Shown here: positions 18,268-29,290 of the stretch, one piece after another
Layout: each line of letters begins with the position of its first letter
How positions within the stretch are numbered: the stretch's first letter is position 1
Assembly (NCBI RefSeq): GCF_031585635.1
Contig: NZ_CP134195.1
Location: forward strand, 1,240,001-1,304,000
From: Paraburkholderia sp. FT54
GTDB lineage: Bacteria > Pseudomonadota > Gammaproteobacteria > Burkholderiales > Burkholderiaceae
DNA: 64,000 nt
Reading direction: 5' to 3'
The notes under the pieces: model-generated
The model's input: the letters and a program-made list of their open reading frames with translations, nothing else
Databases searched by the model: none
Told to the model about the DNA's origin: nothing
Program-made: the position numbers and the translations under genes

Positions 18268-19206
18268 ATGGATACGCTTCAAAACATGCGCGTATTTGTC
18301 CGCGTCGTCGAAGCGGGCAGCTTCACGGGCGCCGCGCAGCATTTGAATACGACCACGGCCTATGCGTCGCGCGCGGTCTCCGATCTGGAAGCGCATCTGC
18401 GCACGCGCCTCCTGAACCGGACCACGCGCCGCATCGCGCTGACCGAGGCCGGCGAACGCTACCTGCAGCGCTGCGAGCAGATCCTCGCGTACGTGGATCA
18501 GGCGGAAGCCGAGGCGAGCGATGCCCACGCCCGTCCGTCCGGCAAACTGAAGGTTCACGCCATGACGAGTTTCGGCCAGCACTACGTGGTGCCGGCCGTC
18601 GGCCGCTATCAGGACCGCTATCCGGACGTGCACATCGAACTGACGCTCGCGCAGCGCATGCCCGATCTGCTCGACGAAGGCTTCGACGTGTCGCTCACGC
18701 TTGCCACCGGTCTGCCGGATTCGGGCCTGGTGTCGCAGCGGCTCGGCAGCGCGTTCAGCATTGCGTGCGCGTCGCCGGCTTATCTGGAGCGTCACGGCGT
18801 GCCGCAAACGCCGGCGGACCTCACGCGCCACGCGTGTCTGCAAATGGTCACACCGGTGTTCCCAACCGACAGATGGACCTTCGACGGCCCGAACGGCGAG
18901 GAAACCATTGCTCTCGGCGCGACCACCTTTCAGGTGAACGTGGCCGAAGCCATGGCGGTGGCCGTGTCGAGCGGCATGGGGGTCGGGCTGATTCCGATCT
19001 ACTCGGCGATCAGCGGTTTGAGAAGTGGCGAGCTGGTGTGGCTGCTGCCGGAATACACGTCGCAGGAAATGAATCTGTACGCGTTGTACCCGTCCCGCCA
19101 ATATCTGGATGCCAAGATCCGCACGTGGGTTGAGTTTTTGCGCGACGAATTGCCGGCCACGCTCGCCGCGGATCAGGAGGAGTTGCGCGAGTTCGCGCGC
19201 ACCTGA
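18268..19206 (+). CDS. LysR-type regulator divergent from the efflux operon
   Basis: A 312-aa LTTR. The N-terminal winged helix (MDTLQNMRVFVRVVEAGSFT, then LNRTTRRIALTEAG) precedes a periplasmic-binding-like effector domain. It probably controls the divergent aromatic-acid efflux operon, as AaeR does for aaeXAB. The 143-bp intergenic region contains two ACAATCGC direct repeats (about 28 bp apart, near 18215 and 18240) just before its start, candidate binding half-sites. The inducer is unknown. Confidence 0.9.
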   Translation: MDTLQNMRVFVRVVEAGSFTGAAQHLNTTTAYASRAVSDLEAHLRTRLLNRTTRRIALTEAGERYLQRCEQILAYVDQAEAEASDAHARPSGKLKVHAMTSFGQHYVVPAVGRYQDRYPDVHIELTLAQRMPDLLDEGFDVSLTLATGLPDSGLVSQRLGSAFSIACASPAYLERHGVPQTPADLTRHACLQMVTPVFPTDRWTFDGPNGEETIALGATTFQVNVAEAMAVAVSSGMGVGLIPIYSAISGLRSGELVWLLPEYTSQEMNLYALYPSRQYLDAKIRTWVEFLRDELPATLAADQEELREFART

Positions 19207-19416
19207 AGCCGCGCCGCGCGGGCGTTGCGGCGATGGCCGACGGTTTGCGGCAGCACGGCGCGAGCGCCTGTTACATAACTGCGGCGTCGCAACATTTCCT
19301 TACTTCTGCCGCGCGGTCGATTTGCTAACGTGTCGTTCATGCGCTGCGGTATTGCACTGGACGCGCCCAGTTCGCCGCCGTTCGGCAGACCGCAACAACA
19401 GAAGGACGAGGGATTC

Positions 19417-19575
19417 ATGGATACGCATCTGATGATTGGCGTGGCCGTCATGTTTGGCTTGATCGGGATCGCCGCATCGCGCGATTTGCTCCGCCGTCTG
19501 CGCGAACAGCAGCCGCAACTGGTGCCGGTCAAGGTAGAGCGCCCGGATTTGCAGGGGCAGCGGCGCGATCGTTGA
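19417..19575 (+). CDS. Small single-pass membrane protein, unrecognised
   Basis: A 52-aa product with a hydrophobic segment at residues 4-22 (HLMIGVAVMFGLIGIAASRD), followed by a basic, then polar tail ending LQGQRRDR. The start at 19417 has GGACGAGGGA just upstream, a good Shine-Dalgarno. It stands alone between the LysR gene and an SRAP gene. No family is recognised; it is kept because of start quality and membrane design. Confidence 0.6.
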   Translation: MDTHLMIGVAVMFGLIGIAASRDLLRRLREQQPQLVPVKVERPDLQGQRRDR

Positions 19576-19754
19576 GGTTTGGCATGGCGCCACTTTGGCG
19601 GGCAGGTTTATTTCTGTCCTGGAGGCGCCGCGGTTGACCGACGTTTCGTGGCTGACGTCCGGCGCTTACAGTCAGTTCAGTGCGGCGCTCGGGCGCTTCC
19701 GTCCTGCTGCGTCGCGGTCGGTCCACGTTCCGCGCTCACATCCGGCGTTCAAAT

Positions 19755-20477
19755 TCAGTTCGCCGCCGCGATCAGACCCGGCTCGTCGTTGAGCGTGCGG
19801 TCCACCTCGTGGCTCACCCGATGCCAGCGAAAGCGCCCGGCCGCCAAGCCCGCGCTGCGCGTCAACTGCTCGAGTTCGTCGAGCGGCAGCTTCGGGTCAA
19901 GCCAGCGCCGCGCCGCATCGGGCGCGAATGCGAGTGGACGGCGGTCGTGCACACCGACGAGGCCCGCGTCCGCGATGGCCGTCACGATCACCATTCCCAT
20001 GCCTTCCGTTTGCGGTTCAGTGCCGCGCACGCTCGAGAGCGCCGCCAGATACATCGGCGAGTCGCTCTTCAGATGCACGAAGTAGGGCTGGCGGCTCGGC
20101 GGCTCGTCTAGTCTGCCTTTGCTGTCCGCGATAGTGGTCACGGGCGCGCTTTCCGTGCGCCACTCGAACCACCCGTCCGCCGGTACCAAAACCCGTCCGG
20201 TTTTCCACAGTTCCTTGAAGTAGCGCCCGTTCGGCGCGGCATCCGCGCGCGCATTGATCGTCTGCGGCAGATGCTGTTCGCGTGCCCAGTCCGGGCAATA
20301 CCCCCAGTGGATCGCGTGTACCGTTTGATCCGGATAGATGGCGAGCGGGTGGGTGCCGGGCGCGAGGTTGTAGCCGGGACGGCGGTCGGCGGCATCGAAG
20401 AGCATGAGCGGATCGGCGAGACCGAGGTGCTCGGCGTAGAGATGCGGATCGCGGTACTGGCTGATTCGACCACACAT
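19755..20477 (-). CDS. SRAP-domain protein (YedK/HMCES family)
   Basis: A 240-aa SOS-response-associated peptidase family protein. Cys2 (MCGRISQY) is the residue that crosslinks abasic sites in single-stranded DNA. The conserved Asn is in GYNLAPGT, the Glu in VPADGWFEWR and the His in VGVHDRRPLAF. It shields abasic sites from breakage by forming a thiazolidine DNA-protein crosslink. HDRRP replaces the commoner HDRMP. It is encoded alone. The start ATG is fixed because the Cys must follow the Met. Confidence 0.93.
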   Translation of the reverse strand: MCGRISQYRDPHLYAEHLGLADPLMLFDAADRRPGYNLAPGTHPLAIYPDQTVHAIHWGYCPDWAREQHLPQTINARADAAPNGRYFKELWKTGRVLVPADGWFEWRTESAPVTTIADSKGRLDEPPSRQPYFVHLKSDSPMYLAALSSVRGTEPQTEGMGMVIVTAIADAGLVGVHDRRPLAFAPDAARRWLDPKLPLDELEQLTRSAGLAAGRFRWHRVSHEVDRTLNDEPGLIAAAN

Positions 20478-20614
20478 GAGCGACCTCCGGAGACGACCCG
20501 CCTGGGTTTTTTGCGACCGCAGTTCGGTAACCGCGATTCGACAACCTCAACAGCGTAGTGCCTGCCGTGCGGGCCCGCTACCCAGATCAGCCCCAACGCG
20601 GCCAACCGGGCCGA

Positions 20615-20704
20615 GCGTCCCGAGCCAACCCAAGCCAACCGACTCAAGCCGAAGCCGACTCAAGCCGACTGACCCGCGCCGAAGCCGACCCAAGCCATCT
20701 CAAG
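20615..20704. repeat. Degenerate short tandem repeat
   Basis: The spacer between the SRAP and phosphoesterase genes consists of imperfect units built on CAAGCCGAC/CAAGCCAAC and GAAGCCGAC, at least seven in a row. It shows no gene and no clear hairpin. Confidence 0.6.
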
Positions 20705-20710
20705 TGACCG

Positions 20711-21523
20711 CTAGATCTCGACGACCTTATCCCATGCAAAAAGCGGATTTTCGAGCAGGCCGGTGCGCCGGTCGAGATAACCGCGCGGGTTGCAGACCAC
20801 GCGCGTGCCGTTCACGCTGTAGTCGAACGGCGTATGCGTATGCCCATGAATCCACAGCGAGACAGGCGGCCCCACGAGGTCCGGCAAGTGATTGACGAAG
20901 CCCGCCGACACGAGGTCTTCCGCATAACGCTCGGCCAGACTCAGCCGATGCGGCGCGTGATGCGTGACGACAATCGTCTTGCCGCCGAACGGTTTGGCGA
21001 GTTCGCCTTCGAGCCAGGCGCGCGCTTGCCGATGGAGCGCGAGCGAGTCGTCGGGCGTGAAATCGCGCGTGGCGTCGTGGGTGTCGTGCGGCCAGTTCAT
21101 CTGGATCAGCCCGCGGAAATCGAGCATGACCCGGCGCGACGCTTCGATCGACTCGGCGAGCGTGTCCGGATCGATTCCGTATAACGCGAAGTCGGTCCAC
21201 AAGGTCGTGCCGAGCACGCGCCACTGGCCTTGCGGGTCGACCAGCGCGGCGTTGTTCAGCACGTGCACGTTGTCGACCTGCGCGGCCGCGTCGTAGAGCG
21301 CGGCGTCGAGCGCGCCGAACTCGCCGTCGTAGTACTCGTGATTGCCGGGCACGTAGACCACCGGGACGGCGCCGTCGAAAGTCTGCGCGGCCCAGCGCGG
21401 TCCGGCCGCGTGATTGTGGATGTCGCCGGCCAGCACGATCAGATCCGCCTGCGCATGCGGGATCAGCTCGGGCTCGTCGTTCTCCAGATGCAGATCGGAC
21501 AGCACTCGAATCTTCACGGCCAC
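20711..21523 (-). CDS. Calcineurin-like metallophosphoesterase
   Basis: A 270-aa protein with the metal-binding motifs of the superfamily: LSDLHLE (D-x-H, residues 8-14), LAGDIHNH (GD), YVPGNHEYYD (GNHE), THHAPH and WIHGHTH. These six blocks bind two metal ions and hydrolyse phosphoesters. It resembles the YmdB-unrelated YkuE/Icc-like soluble group; the substrate cannot be told from sequence. Likely cytoplasmic, as no signal peptide is seen. Confidence 0.88.
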   Translation of the reverse strand: MAVKIRVLSDLHLENDEPELIPHAQADLIVLAGDIHNHAAGPRWAAQTFDGAVPVVYVPGNHEYYDGEFGALDAALYDAAAQVDNVHVLNNAALVDPQGQWRVLGTTLWTDFALYGIDPDTLAESIEASRRVMLDFRGLIQMNWPHDTHDATRDFTPDDSLALHRQARAWLEGELAKPFGGKTIVVTHHAPHRLSLAERYAEDLVSAGFVNHLPDLVGPPVSLWIHGHTHTPFDYSVNGTRVVCNPRGYLDRRTGLLENPLFAWDKVVEI

Positions 21524-21567
21524 GACTCCTGCAAGGGGCTCCGCAGGGGAGCGCGGAGCATCAGACG

Positions 21568-22986
21568 CTAGCGTAGCACCTTGCCCGGATTCATCAGATT
21601 CAGCGGATCGAGCGCACGTTTGACGGCGCGCATCAACTGCACCTCGACCTCCTGCTTGTAGTGCATCGCCTCGTCGATCTTCAACTGGCCGAGCCCGTGT
21701 TCCGCGCTAATGCTGCCGCGATGCCGGTGCACGCTGTCGTAGACGATCTGGTTGATCGGGCTCTGGTATTGCGCGAGGAACGCTTTCGCGTCGCCGCCCT
21801 CGGGCGCCTGCACGTTGTAGTGCAGGTTGCCGTCGCCGAGATGACCGAACGTCACCATGCGCGCGCCGGGCACGGCCTGCGCGATGGCCGCGTCGGTTTC
21901 CTCGATGAAGTGGCCGATGCGCGAAATCGGCACCGCGATATCGTGCTTGATGTTCAGGCCTTCCTCGGCCTGAGCGAGCGGAATGTGTTCGCGCAGATTC
22001 CAGAACGCGCGCGACTGGCCGAGATTTTCCGCGACCACCGCGTCTTGCACGAGACCCGCTTCGAGCGCCGTTTCCATCAGACGCTCGAACAGCCCGCGCG
22101 CGTGCTGCTCGCTTTCGCTGTCCGACAGTTCGAGCAGCACGACTTGCGCGTGCGGCTCCGCGAACGGATAGCGCATCTGCTCGAAATGCCGGCCGACGAG
22201 GCGCAGGCAGAAATCCGACATCAATTCGAAACCGGTCAGAAGCGGCCCGGCGATGCGCTGCGTGAGCGACAGAAAATCGAGCGCGGCGTGCGGCGACGCG
22301 AGTGCTGCGAGCGCCGTGACGCGCGCAGCCGGTTGCGGATGCAACTTGAGCACGGCGGCGGTGATGATGCCGAGCGTGCCTTCCGCGCCGATGAACAGGT
22401 CGCGCAGATCGTAGCCGGTGTTGTCCTTGCGCAGTCCGCGCAGGCCGTCCCACAGTTCGCCTTGCGGCGTGACGACTTCGAGGCCGAGGCACAACTCGCG
22501 CGTGTTGCCGTAGCGGAGCACGCCGGTGCCGCCGGCATTGGTGGCGAGATTGCCGCCGATCGTGCAACTGCCTTCGGCGGCAAGGCTCAAGGGGAACAGA
22601 CGGCCGGCTTCCGCGGCATGCTTTTGCACTTCGGCGAGAATCACGCCGGCTTCGACTGTGATCGTATTGTTGTGCGGATCGATGTCGCGCACCCGATTCA
22701 GACGCCGCAAGCTGATGACCGCCTGCGCGCCGCTTGCGTCCGGCGTGGCGCCGCCGGCGAGACCCGTGTTGCCGCCTTGCGGGACCAGCGCGATGCGATG
22801 TTCGACGGCGAGCTTCACGAGCGCCGCGACCTGATCAGGCGTGGCCGGGCAGAGCACCGCACATGCCGCGCCGGTGTAGCGCCGGCGCCAGTCGGTCAGG
22901 TACGGGGCAATGTCGTGCGGATCGGTCAGCACCTGCGCGGCGCCGATGGCGTCGCGGCAGGCGGCGAGAAAAGCGGTTTGGGTCAT
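21568..22986 (-). CDS. FAD-linked D-2-hydroxyacid dehydrogenase (GlcD/D-lactate type)
   Basis: A 472-aa VAO/PCMH flavoprotein. The FAD-binding segments PQGGNTGLAGGATPD (about 70-84), EGSCTIGGNLATNAGG and GAEGTLGIITAA are clear. The C-terminal HLGDGNLHYN and SAEHGLGQLK carry the His and Glu residues typical of the D-2-hydroxyglutarate/D-lactate dehydrogenase branch. It would oxidise a D-2-hydroxyacid to the 2-oxoacid and pass electrons to a quinone, cytochrome or ETF. Exact substrate not determinable. It is in the same direction as DUF2069 and wrbA, 53 bp upstream. Confidence 0.85.
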   Translation of the reverse strand: MTQTAFLAACRDAIGAAQVLTDPHDIAPYLTDWRRRYTGAACAVLCPATPDQVAALVKLAVEHRIALVPQGGNTGLAGGATPDASGAQAVISLRRLNRVRDIDPHNNTITVEAGVILAEVQKHAAEAGRLFPLSLAAEGSCTIGGNLATNAGGTGVLRYGNTRELCLGLEVVTPQGELWDGLRGLRKDNTGYDLRDLFIGAEGTLGIITAAVLKLHPQPAARVTALAALASPHAALDFLSLTQRIAGPLLTGFELMSDFCLRLVGRHFEQMRYPFAEPHAQVVLLELSDSESEQHARGLFERLMETALEAGLVQDAVVAENLGQSRAFWNLREHIPLAQAEEGLNIKHDIAVPISRIGHFIEETDAAIAQAVPGARMVTFGHLGDGNLHYNVQAPEGGDAKAFLAQYQSPINQIVYDSVHRHRGSISAEHGLGQLKIDEAMHYKQEVEVQLMRAVKRALDPLNLMNPGKVLR

Positions 22987-23039
22987 GTCGGTCGGTCAGC
23001 GTGTTCGGGCGGAAATTCGGGTGAGGCAGAGTTTTTGTG

Positions 23040-25571
<2,532 letters not shown>

Positions 25572-25638
25572 CGCGGGTAGATGTGGCTCGATGCGGGCAG
25601 AGACGCAGAGCCCGGTCGGCGGCGAAACTACCGCCTTG

Positions 25639-25959
25639 CTACAACGAAATCTTCCCGACACAGATGTCCTTGAACATCACCCAGTCGCCCATCAGGCTGT
25701 AAAGCGGATGGCGGAAGGTAGCCGGCCGGTTCTTCTCGAAGAAGAAATGTCCGACCCAGGCAAAGCCGTATCCGCAGATCACGGCAGCGGGCAGCCATAG
25801 CCAGTCGCCGGTGGCGAGCGCCATGGCGAGACAGCCGATGACGCCGAGCGATCCCACGAAATGCAGCCGCCGCGAGACTGTGTTGCGATGCTCGCTCAGG
25901 TAGTACGGATAGAACTCCGCAAAACTCGCGAAGTGATCGGTGTGCGCGGTGTGAGCCAT
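25639..25959 (-). CDS. Mpo1-like/DUF962 membrane protein
   Basis: A 106-aa protein beginning FASFAEFYPYYLSEHRNTVS and with RRLHFVGSLGVIG, both typical of the DUF962/YGL010w (Mpo1) family. Two or three hydrophobic helices follow, then HFFFEKNRPATFRHPLYSL. Yeast Mpo1 is a dioxygenase in 2-hydroxy fatty acid alpha-oxidation; bacterial function is unproven. The conserved His pairs are present. The ATG at 25959 is preferred to upstream starts, which would add unrelated residues. Confidence 0.82.
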   Translation of the reverse strand: MAHTAHTDHFASFAEFYPYYLSEHRNTVSRRLHFVGSLGVIGCLAMALATGDWLWLPAAVICGYGFAWVGHFFFEKNRPATFRHPLYSLMGDWVMFKDICVGKISL

Positions 25960-26140
25960 CACGGCCTCCGGATTGCGACGCTTCTCGATGCTTCGGTGCG
26001 CGCCGGCATGCTGGACGCACGCGCTCGAAACAGGACAGGCTTGATCCATTGTGCGGCTATCGGGCAGCGCGCGCAACCTGGCCATTCGGCCGATGGCGCG
26101 CCGCTCCTCACGCGGTTATCGTGATGGCTCGCAACGTTTA

Positions 26141-26971
26141 TCAGACCTCGCGGGGCGCTTTGGAAGCGAAGCTGAAGAGGGCGTCGAGCGTGGCGTCCGG
26201 TTGCTCGGTCATGAGCGCGTGGCCGGCTTCGAGCGTGATCGTGTCGACCGGTACGCCGGCTTGCGCCAGGGCGCCCGCGAGCGCTTTGGCCGCGCGCGGC
26301 GGCGTCATTGCGTCGCGCCGGCCCACAATCAGCCGTGTGGCACAGCGCACCTGCCCGGCGCGGGTGAGGCCGTCCGCGTAGGCGTTGCAGGCGGTGAAGT
26401 CGGTGTGGAACAGGTTCGGCTCGCCGCGTGCCGAGACACGCTCCATCAACCGCTGGTTCATGCCGTGCAGCCAGAAGCCGGGACCGGGGCAGGACGGTTT
26501 GGCCGCGAAGGTCGAATGCGACCATTGATTGACCATGCCGATCGCATCGGGCTCGCGGTGCAAGGCGGCCTCGAGCAATGCGTCGGAGACGGCCATCGGC
26601 ATCGCCGTGGCGAGCAGGGCGAGGTGTGTCGTCCGCTCCGGATAGCGGCCGGCGAAGTCGAGCGCGATCAGCGAGCCCATGCTATGGCCGGCCACGAACG
26701 CGCGTTGCACGCCGGCGGCATCGAGCAGCGCGGCCAGCCAGTCGGCCATGGCCGGCACCGCGCTCAGCGCCGGGCCGCCACTGCGGCAATGGCCGGGCAG
26801 ATCCACGGCCAGCACGCCAAAACCGTGATGCGCGAAGTAGCGGGTTTGCAGCGCCCACACGCTGTGATCGTGCTCGGCGCCGTGGATGAACATGGCGGTC
26901 GGCAGGCTCGCGTCGAACGCTTTGCCGCCGGTGTAGGCGTAGGTGGGTTTGCCTTGAACAGTGAGGATCAT
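26141..26971 (-). CDS. Alpha/beta hydrolase
   Basis: A 276-aa single-domain hydrolase. The oxyanion-hole strand MFIHGAEHDHSVW, the nucleophile elbow AGHSMGSLIA (Ser), an acid in VGRRDAMTPP and the His in LEAGHALM form the expected triad. Substrate unknown. Its ATG overlaps the stop of the sulfhydrylase gene by ATGA, so the two are probably translated from one message; a link to sulfur or acyl-homoserine metabolism is only suggestive. Confidence 0.85.
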   Translation of the reverse strand: MILTVQGKPTYAYTGGKAFDASLPTAMFIHGAEHDHSVWALQTRYFAHHGFGVLAVDLPGHCRSGGPALSAVPAMADWLAALLDAAGVQRAFVAGHSMGSLIALDFAGRYPERTTHLALLATAMPMAVSDALLEAALHREPDAIGMVNQWSHSTFAAKPSCPGPGFWLHGMNQRLMERVSARGEPNLFHTDFTACNAYADGLTRAGQVRCATRLIVGRRDAMTPPRAAKALAGALAQAGVPVDTITLEAGHALMTEQPDATLDALFSFASKAPREV

Positions 26972-28320
26972 GCGGACTCCGGGCGAGCTTGAGCGACCGC
27001 GCCGGGTGCGCCACTTTGCGGCGCGCTTGAACCGCTCGCTTTCTGTGCGGCCTTCAGCGCGCGCTTGAGGTCGTCGATCAAATCGTCGGGATCTTCGAGG
27101 CCGATCGAGAGACGGATCGTGCCTTCGGCGATGCCGGCCGCGGCGAGCGCGGCGGCGTCCATGCGAAAGTGCGTGGTCGACGCGGGATGAATCACCAGCG
27201 AGCGCGCGTCGCCCACGTTCGCGAGATGCGAGAACAGCGAGAGCGCTTCGATGAAACTGCGTCCGGCGGCGCGGTCGCCGCGCAGATTGAAGCTGAACAC
27301 CGCGCCTGCGCCGCGCGGCAGCAGGCGTTTCGCGAGCGCGTGATCCGGGTGCGTCGGCAATTCCGGATACGCAACGGCTTCGACCGCGGCGTGACCGGCG
27401 AGGAATTCCACCACGCGGCGCGTATTGGCAACGTGCCGTTCCATCCGCAAAGGCAGCGTTTCGATGCCTTGCAGCAGTTGCCACGCGGCCTGCGGATGCA
27501 GGCAGGCGCCGAAGTCGCGCAGGCCTTCGCGGCGCGCTCGCAGGAGGAACGGCGCGACGGTGCTTTCCTCGCTGAACACCATGCCGTGAAAGCCGTCGTA
27601 AGGCTCGGTGAATTCGGGGAAACGCCCGGAGGCCTCGAAATCGAACGTGCCGCCGTCCACCAGCACGCCGCCGATCGTCGTGCCGTGCCCGCCAAGAAAT
27701 TTGGTCGCCGAGTGATAGACGAAGTCCGCGCCGTGTTCGAACGGTTTGAGCAGGTAAGGCGTGGTGAAGGTCGAGTCGACCAGCAGCGGCACGCGGTGCT
27801 CATGCGCGATCTGCGCCACGGCGGCGATGTCGAGCACGTCGAGGCCCGGATTGCCGAGCGTCTCGCCGAACAGCAGCCGCGTGTTCGGGCGCAGCGCGGC
27901 GCGCCAAGCGTCGAGATCGCCGGGCTTGACGAAGGTCGTCTCGATGCCGAAACGCCGCAACGTGTAGTGCAGCAGATTGTGCGAGCCGCCGTACAGCGCG
28001 CTGGAGGCGACGATATGCGAGCCCGCGCCCATGAGCGTGGCGATGGCCAGATGCAAGGCCGCCTGGCCGCTCGCCGTGCCGATCGCGCCCGCGCCGTTTT
28101 CCAGCGCGGCGACGCGTTCTTCGAACACGGCCACGGTCGGGTTCGAGATGCGCGAATAGACGTGGCCGGCGCGCTCCATATTGAAGAGCGCCGCGGCGTG
28201 GTCCGAGTCGCGGAACGAAAACGAGGTAGTCTGGTAAATCGGCGTGGCACGCGCGCCGGTTGTCGGGTCGGGAGCAGCGCCGGCGTGCAGCGCAAGCGTG
28301 TCGAAACGGTTGGCGGACAT
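26968..28320 (-). CDS. O-acetyl/O-succinylhomoserine sulfhydrylase (PLP-dependent, Cys/Met metabolism family)
   Basis: A 450-aa Cys/Met-metabolism PLP enzyme. It begins FDTLALHAGAAPDPTTGAR and has the PLP lysine in VYHSATKFLGGHGT, with YSRISNPT near the N-terminus. The length and GGHGTTIGGVLVDGG favour the MetY/MetZ direct sulfhydrylation group over MetB/MetC (~390 aa). It would make homocysteine from an acylated homoserine and sulfide. The last ~30 residues are a low-complexity tail. The ATG at 28320 gives the family N-terminus. First gene of a two-gene unit. Confidence 0.87.
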   Translation of the reverse strand: MSANRFDTLALHAGAAPDPTTGARATPIYQTTSFSFRDSDHAAALFNMERAGHVYSRISNPTVAVFEERVAALENGAGAIGTASGQAALHLAIATLMGAGSHIVASSALYGGSHNLLHYTLRRFGIETTFVKPGDLDAWRAALRPNTRLLFGETLGNPGLDVLDIAAVAQIAHEHRVPLLVDSTFTTPYLLKPFEHGADFVYHSATKFLGGHGTTIGGVLVDGGTFDFEASGRFPEFTEPYDGFHGMVFSEESTVAPFLLRARREGLRDFGACLHPQAAWQLLQGIETLPLRMERHVANTRRVVEFLAGHAAVEAVAYPELPTHPDHALAKRLLPRGAGAVFSFNLRGDRAAGRSFIEALSLFSHLANVGDARSLVIHPASTTHFRMDAAALAAAGIAEGTIRLSIGLEDPDDLIDDLKRALKAAQKASGSSAPQSGAPGAVAQARPESA

Positions 28321-28560
28321 CGTGGGCGGCGAGGCCACGGACGGCCTCGCGAATGGTGAAAGTGGCGGCCATCCTATCACCGGCATGCGGCGCATCAAGC
28401 GCGGTTTTCCCGATGCGCGTACGCTCAGAATCACGGCTTCAAACCTGCGAACGCCCGCTGTGCCTTGGTGGGCGGGCTGCTTTTCTTTTATGGGTCTTTC
28501 CGCTAGGATCGAAAAACATCGATGCATTACCAGCTTGGCGGGCACTACGGGAGACATATC

Positions 28561-29022
28561 ATGCGAGTCAGCGACATCCTCAAAGTCAAAGGGAATACCC
28601 TTTTCACGGTCACGCCGGATACCACGCTGCACGACGCAGTCAATGCCATGGCCGAGCACGACATCGGCTCGCTGGTGGTGATGGAGTACGGCGACCTCGT
28701 CGGCATGCTGACGTTCCGCGAAATCATTCTGACGCTGAGCGAGAACGGCGGCAGCGTCGGCACCTCCACGATCCGCAAGGTCATGGACGACCATCCGCTC
28801 ACCTGCACGCCTGAAACGGACGTCAACGAAGTGCGTCGCATGATGCTCGAGCATCACGTGCGTTATCTGCCGGTGATGGAAAGCCGCACGCTGATGGGCG
28901 TGATCTCGTTCTACGACGTCGCCAAGGCGGTGGTCGAAGAGCAGGGCTTCGAAAACCGCATGCTCAAGGCCTATATCCGCGACTGGCCGGAAGAACAGCA
29001 GGACCAGCAGCCGGCGCGCTAA
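28561..29022 (+). CDS. Tandem CBS-domain protein
   Basis: A 153-aa protein made almost only of two CBS modules (residues about 8-65 and 75-135). Examples are MAEHDIGSLVVMEYGDLVGM and LEHHVRYLPVMESRTLMGVIS. Such stand-alone pairs bind adenosyl ligands (AMP, ATP, SAM) and act as energy sensors for partner proteins; the partner here is unknown. The ATG at 28561 has GGGAG eight bases upstream. A terminator follows directly. Confidence 0.9.
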   Translation: MRVSDILKVKGNTLFTVTPDTTLHDAVNAMAEHDIGSLVVMEYGDLVGMLTFREIILTLSENGGSVGTSTIRKVMDDHPLTCTPETDVNEVRRMMLEHHVRYLPVMESRTLMGVISFYDVAKAVVEEQGFENRMLKAYIRDWPEEQQDQQPAR

Positions 29023-29081
29023 TGCGCGGCGATTCGCCGCAACGCGTTAGCCGTTGCCGTGAGCGCGAAGAGACAGTCAAG

Positions 29082-29108
29082 GCGCGCGCGAAAGCGTGCG
29101 CTTTTTTT
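29082..29108 (+). terminator. Rho-independent terminator after the CBS gene
   Basis: An 8-bp stem with one G-T pair, GCGCGCGC/GCGTGCGC around a GAAA loop, is followed by a run of seven T. Confidence 0.85.
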
Positions 29109-29290
29109 GTGTCCCGCGCTGGGTCCGGCTTCATGTGCTGCCATGTATCTGGTTGCGAGGCCGGCTCGATGCCGAGGCCGGTGCGAGCGCGGGTAATCGG
29201 CGTGCAGTCCCGCGCCGCGCGTCGTTCCGTGAACCGCCCGCGTGCGGCGCCTTCTCCTTTATTGCTCTTTTCGCCTGTTTCCGGAACTTC

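Noticed and set aside
20615..20704. CRISPR array
   Set aside because: The units are short, contiguous and degenerate with no spacers; no cas genes are present anywhere in the window.
26971..27484. Long N-terminal extension of the alpha/beta hydrolase into the sulfhydrylase gene
   Set aside because: It is in another frame of a real gene; the ATG at 26971 gives a normal hydrolase N-terminus with ATGA overlap.
28321..28857. Extension of the sulfhydrylase upstream across the CBS gene
   Set aside because: It runs antisense through the CBS-domain gene, and the family N-terminus begins at 28320.
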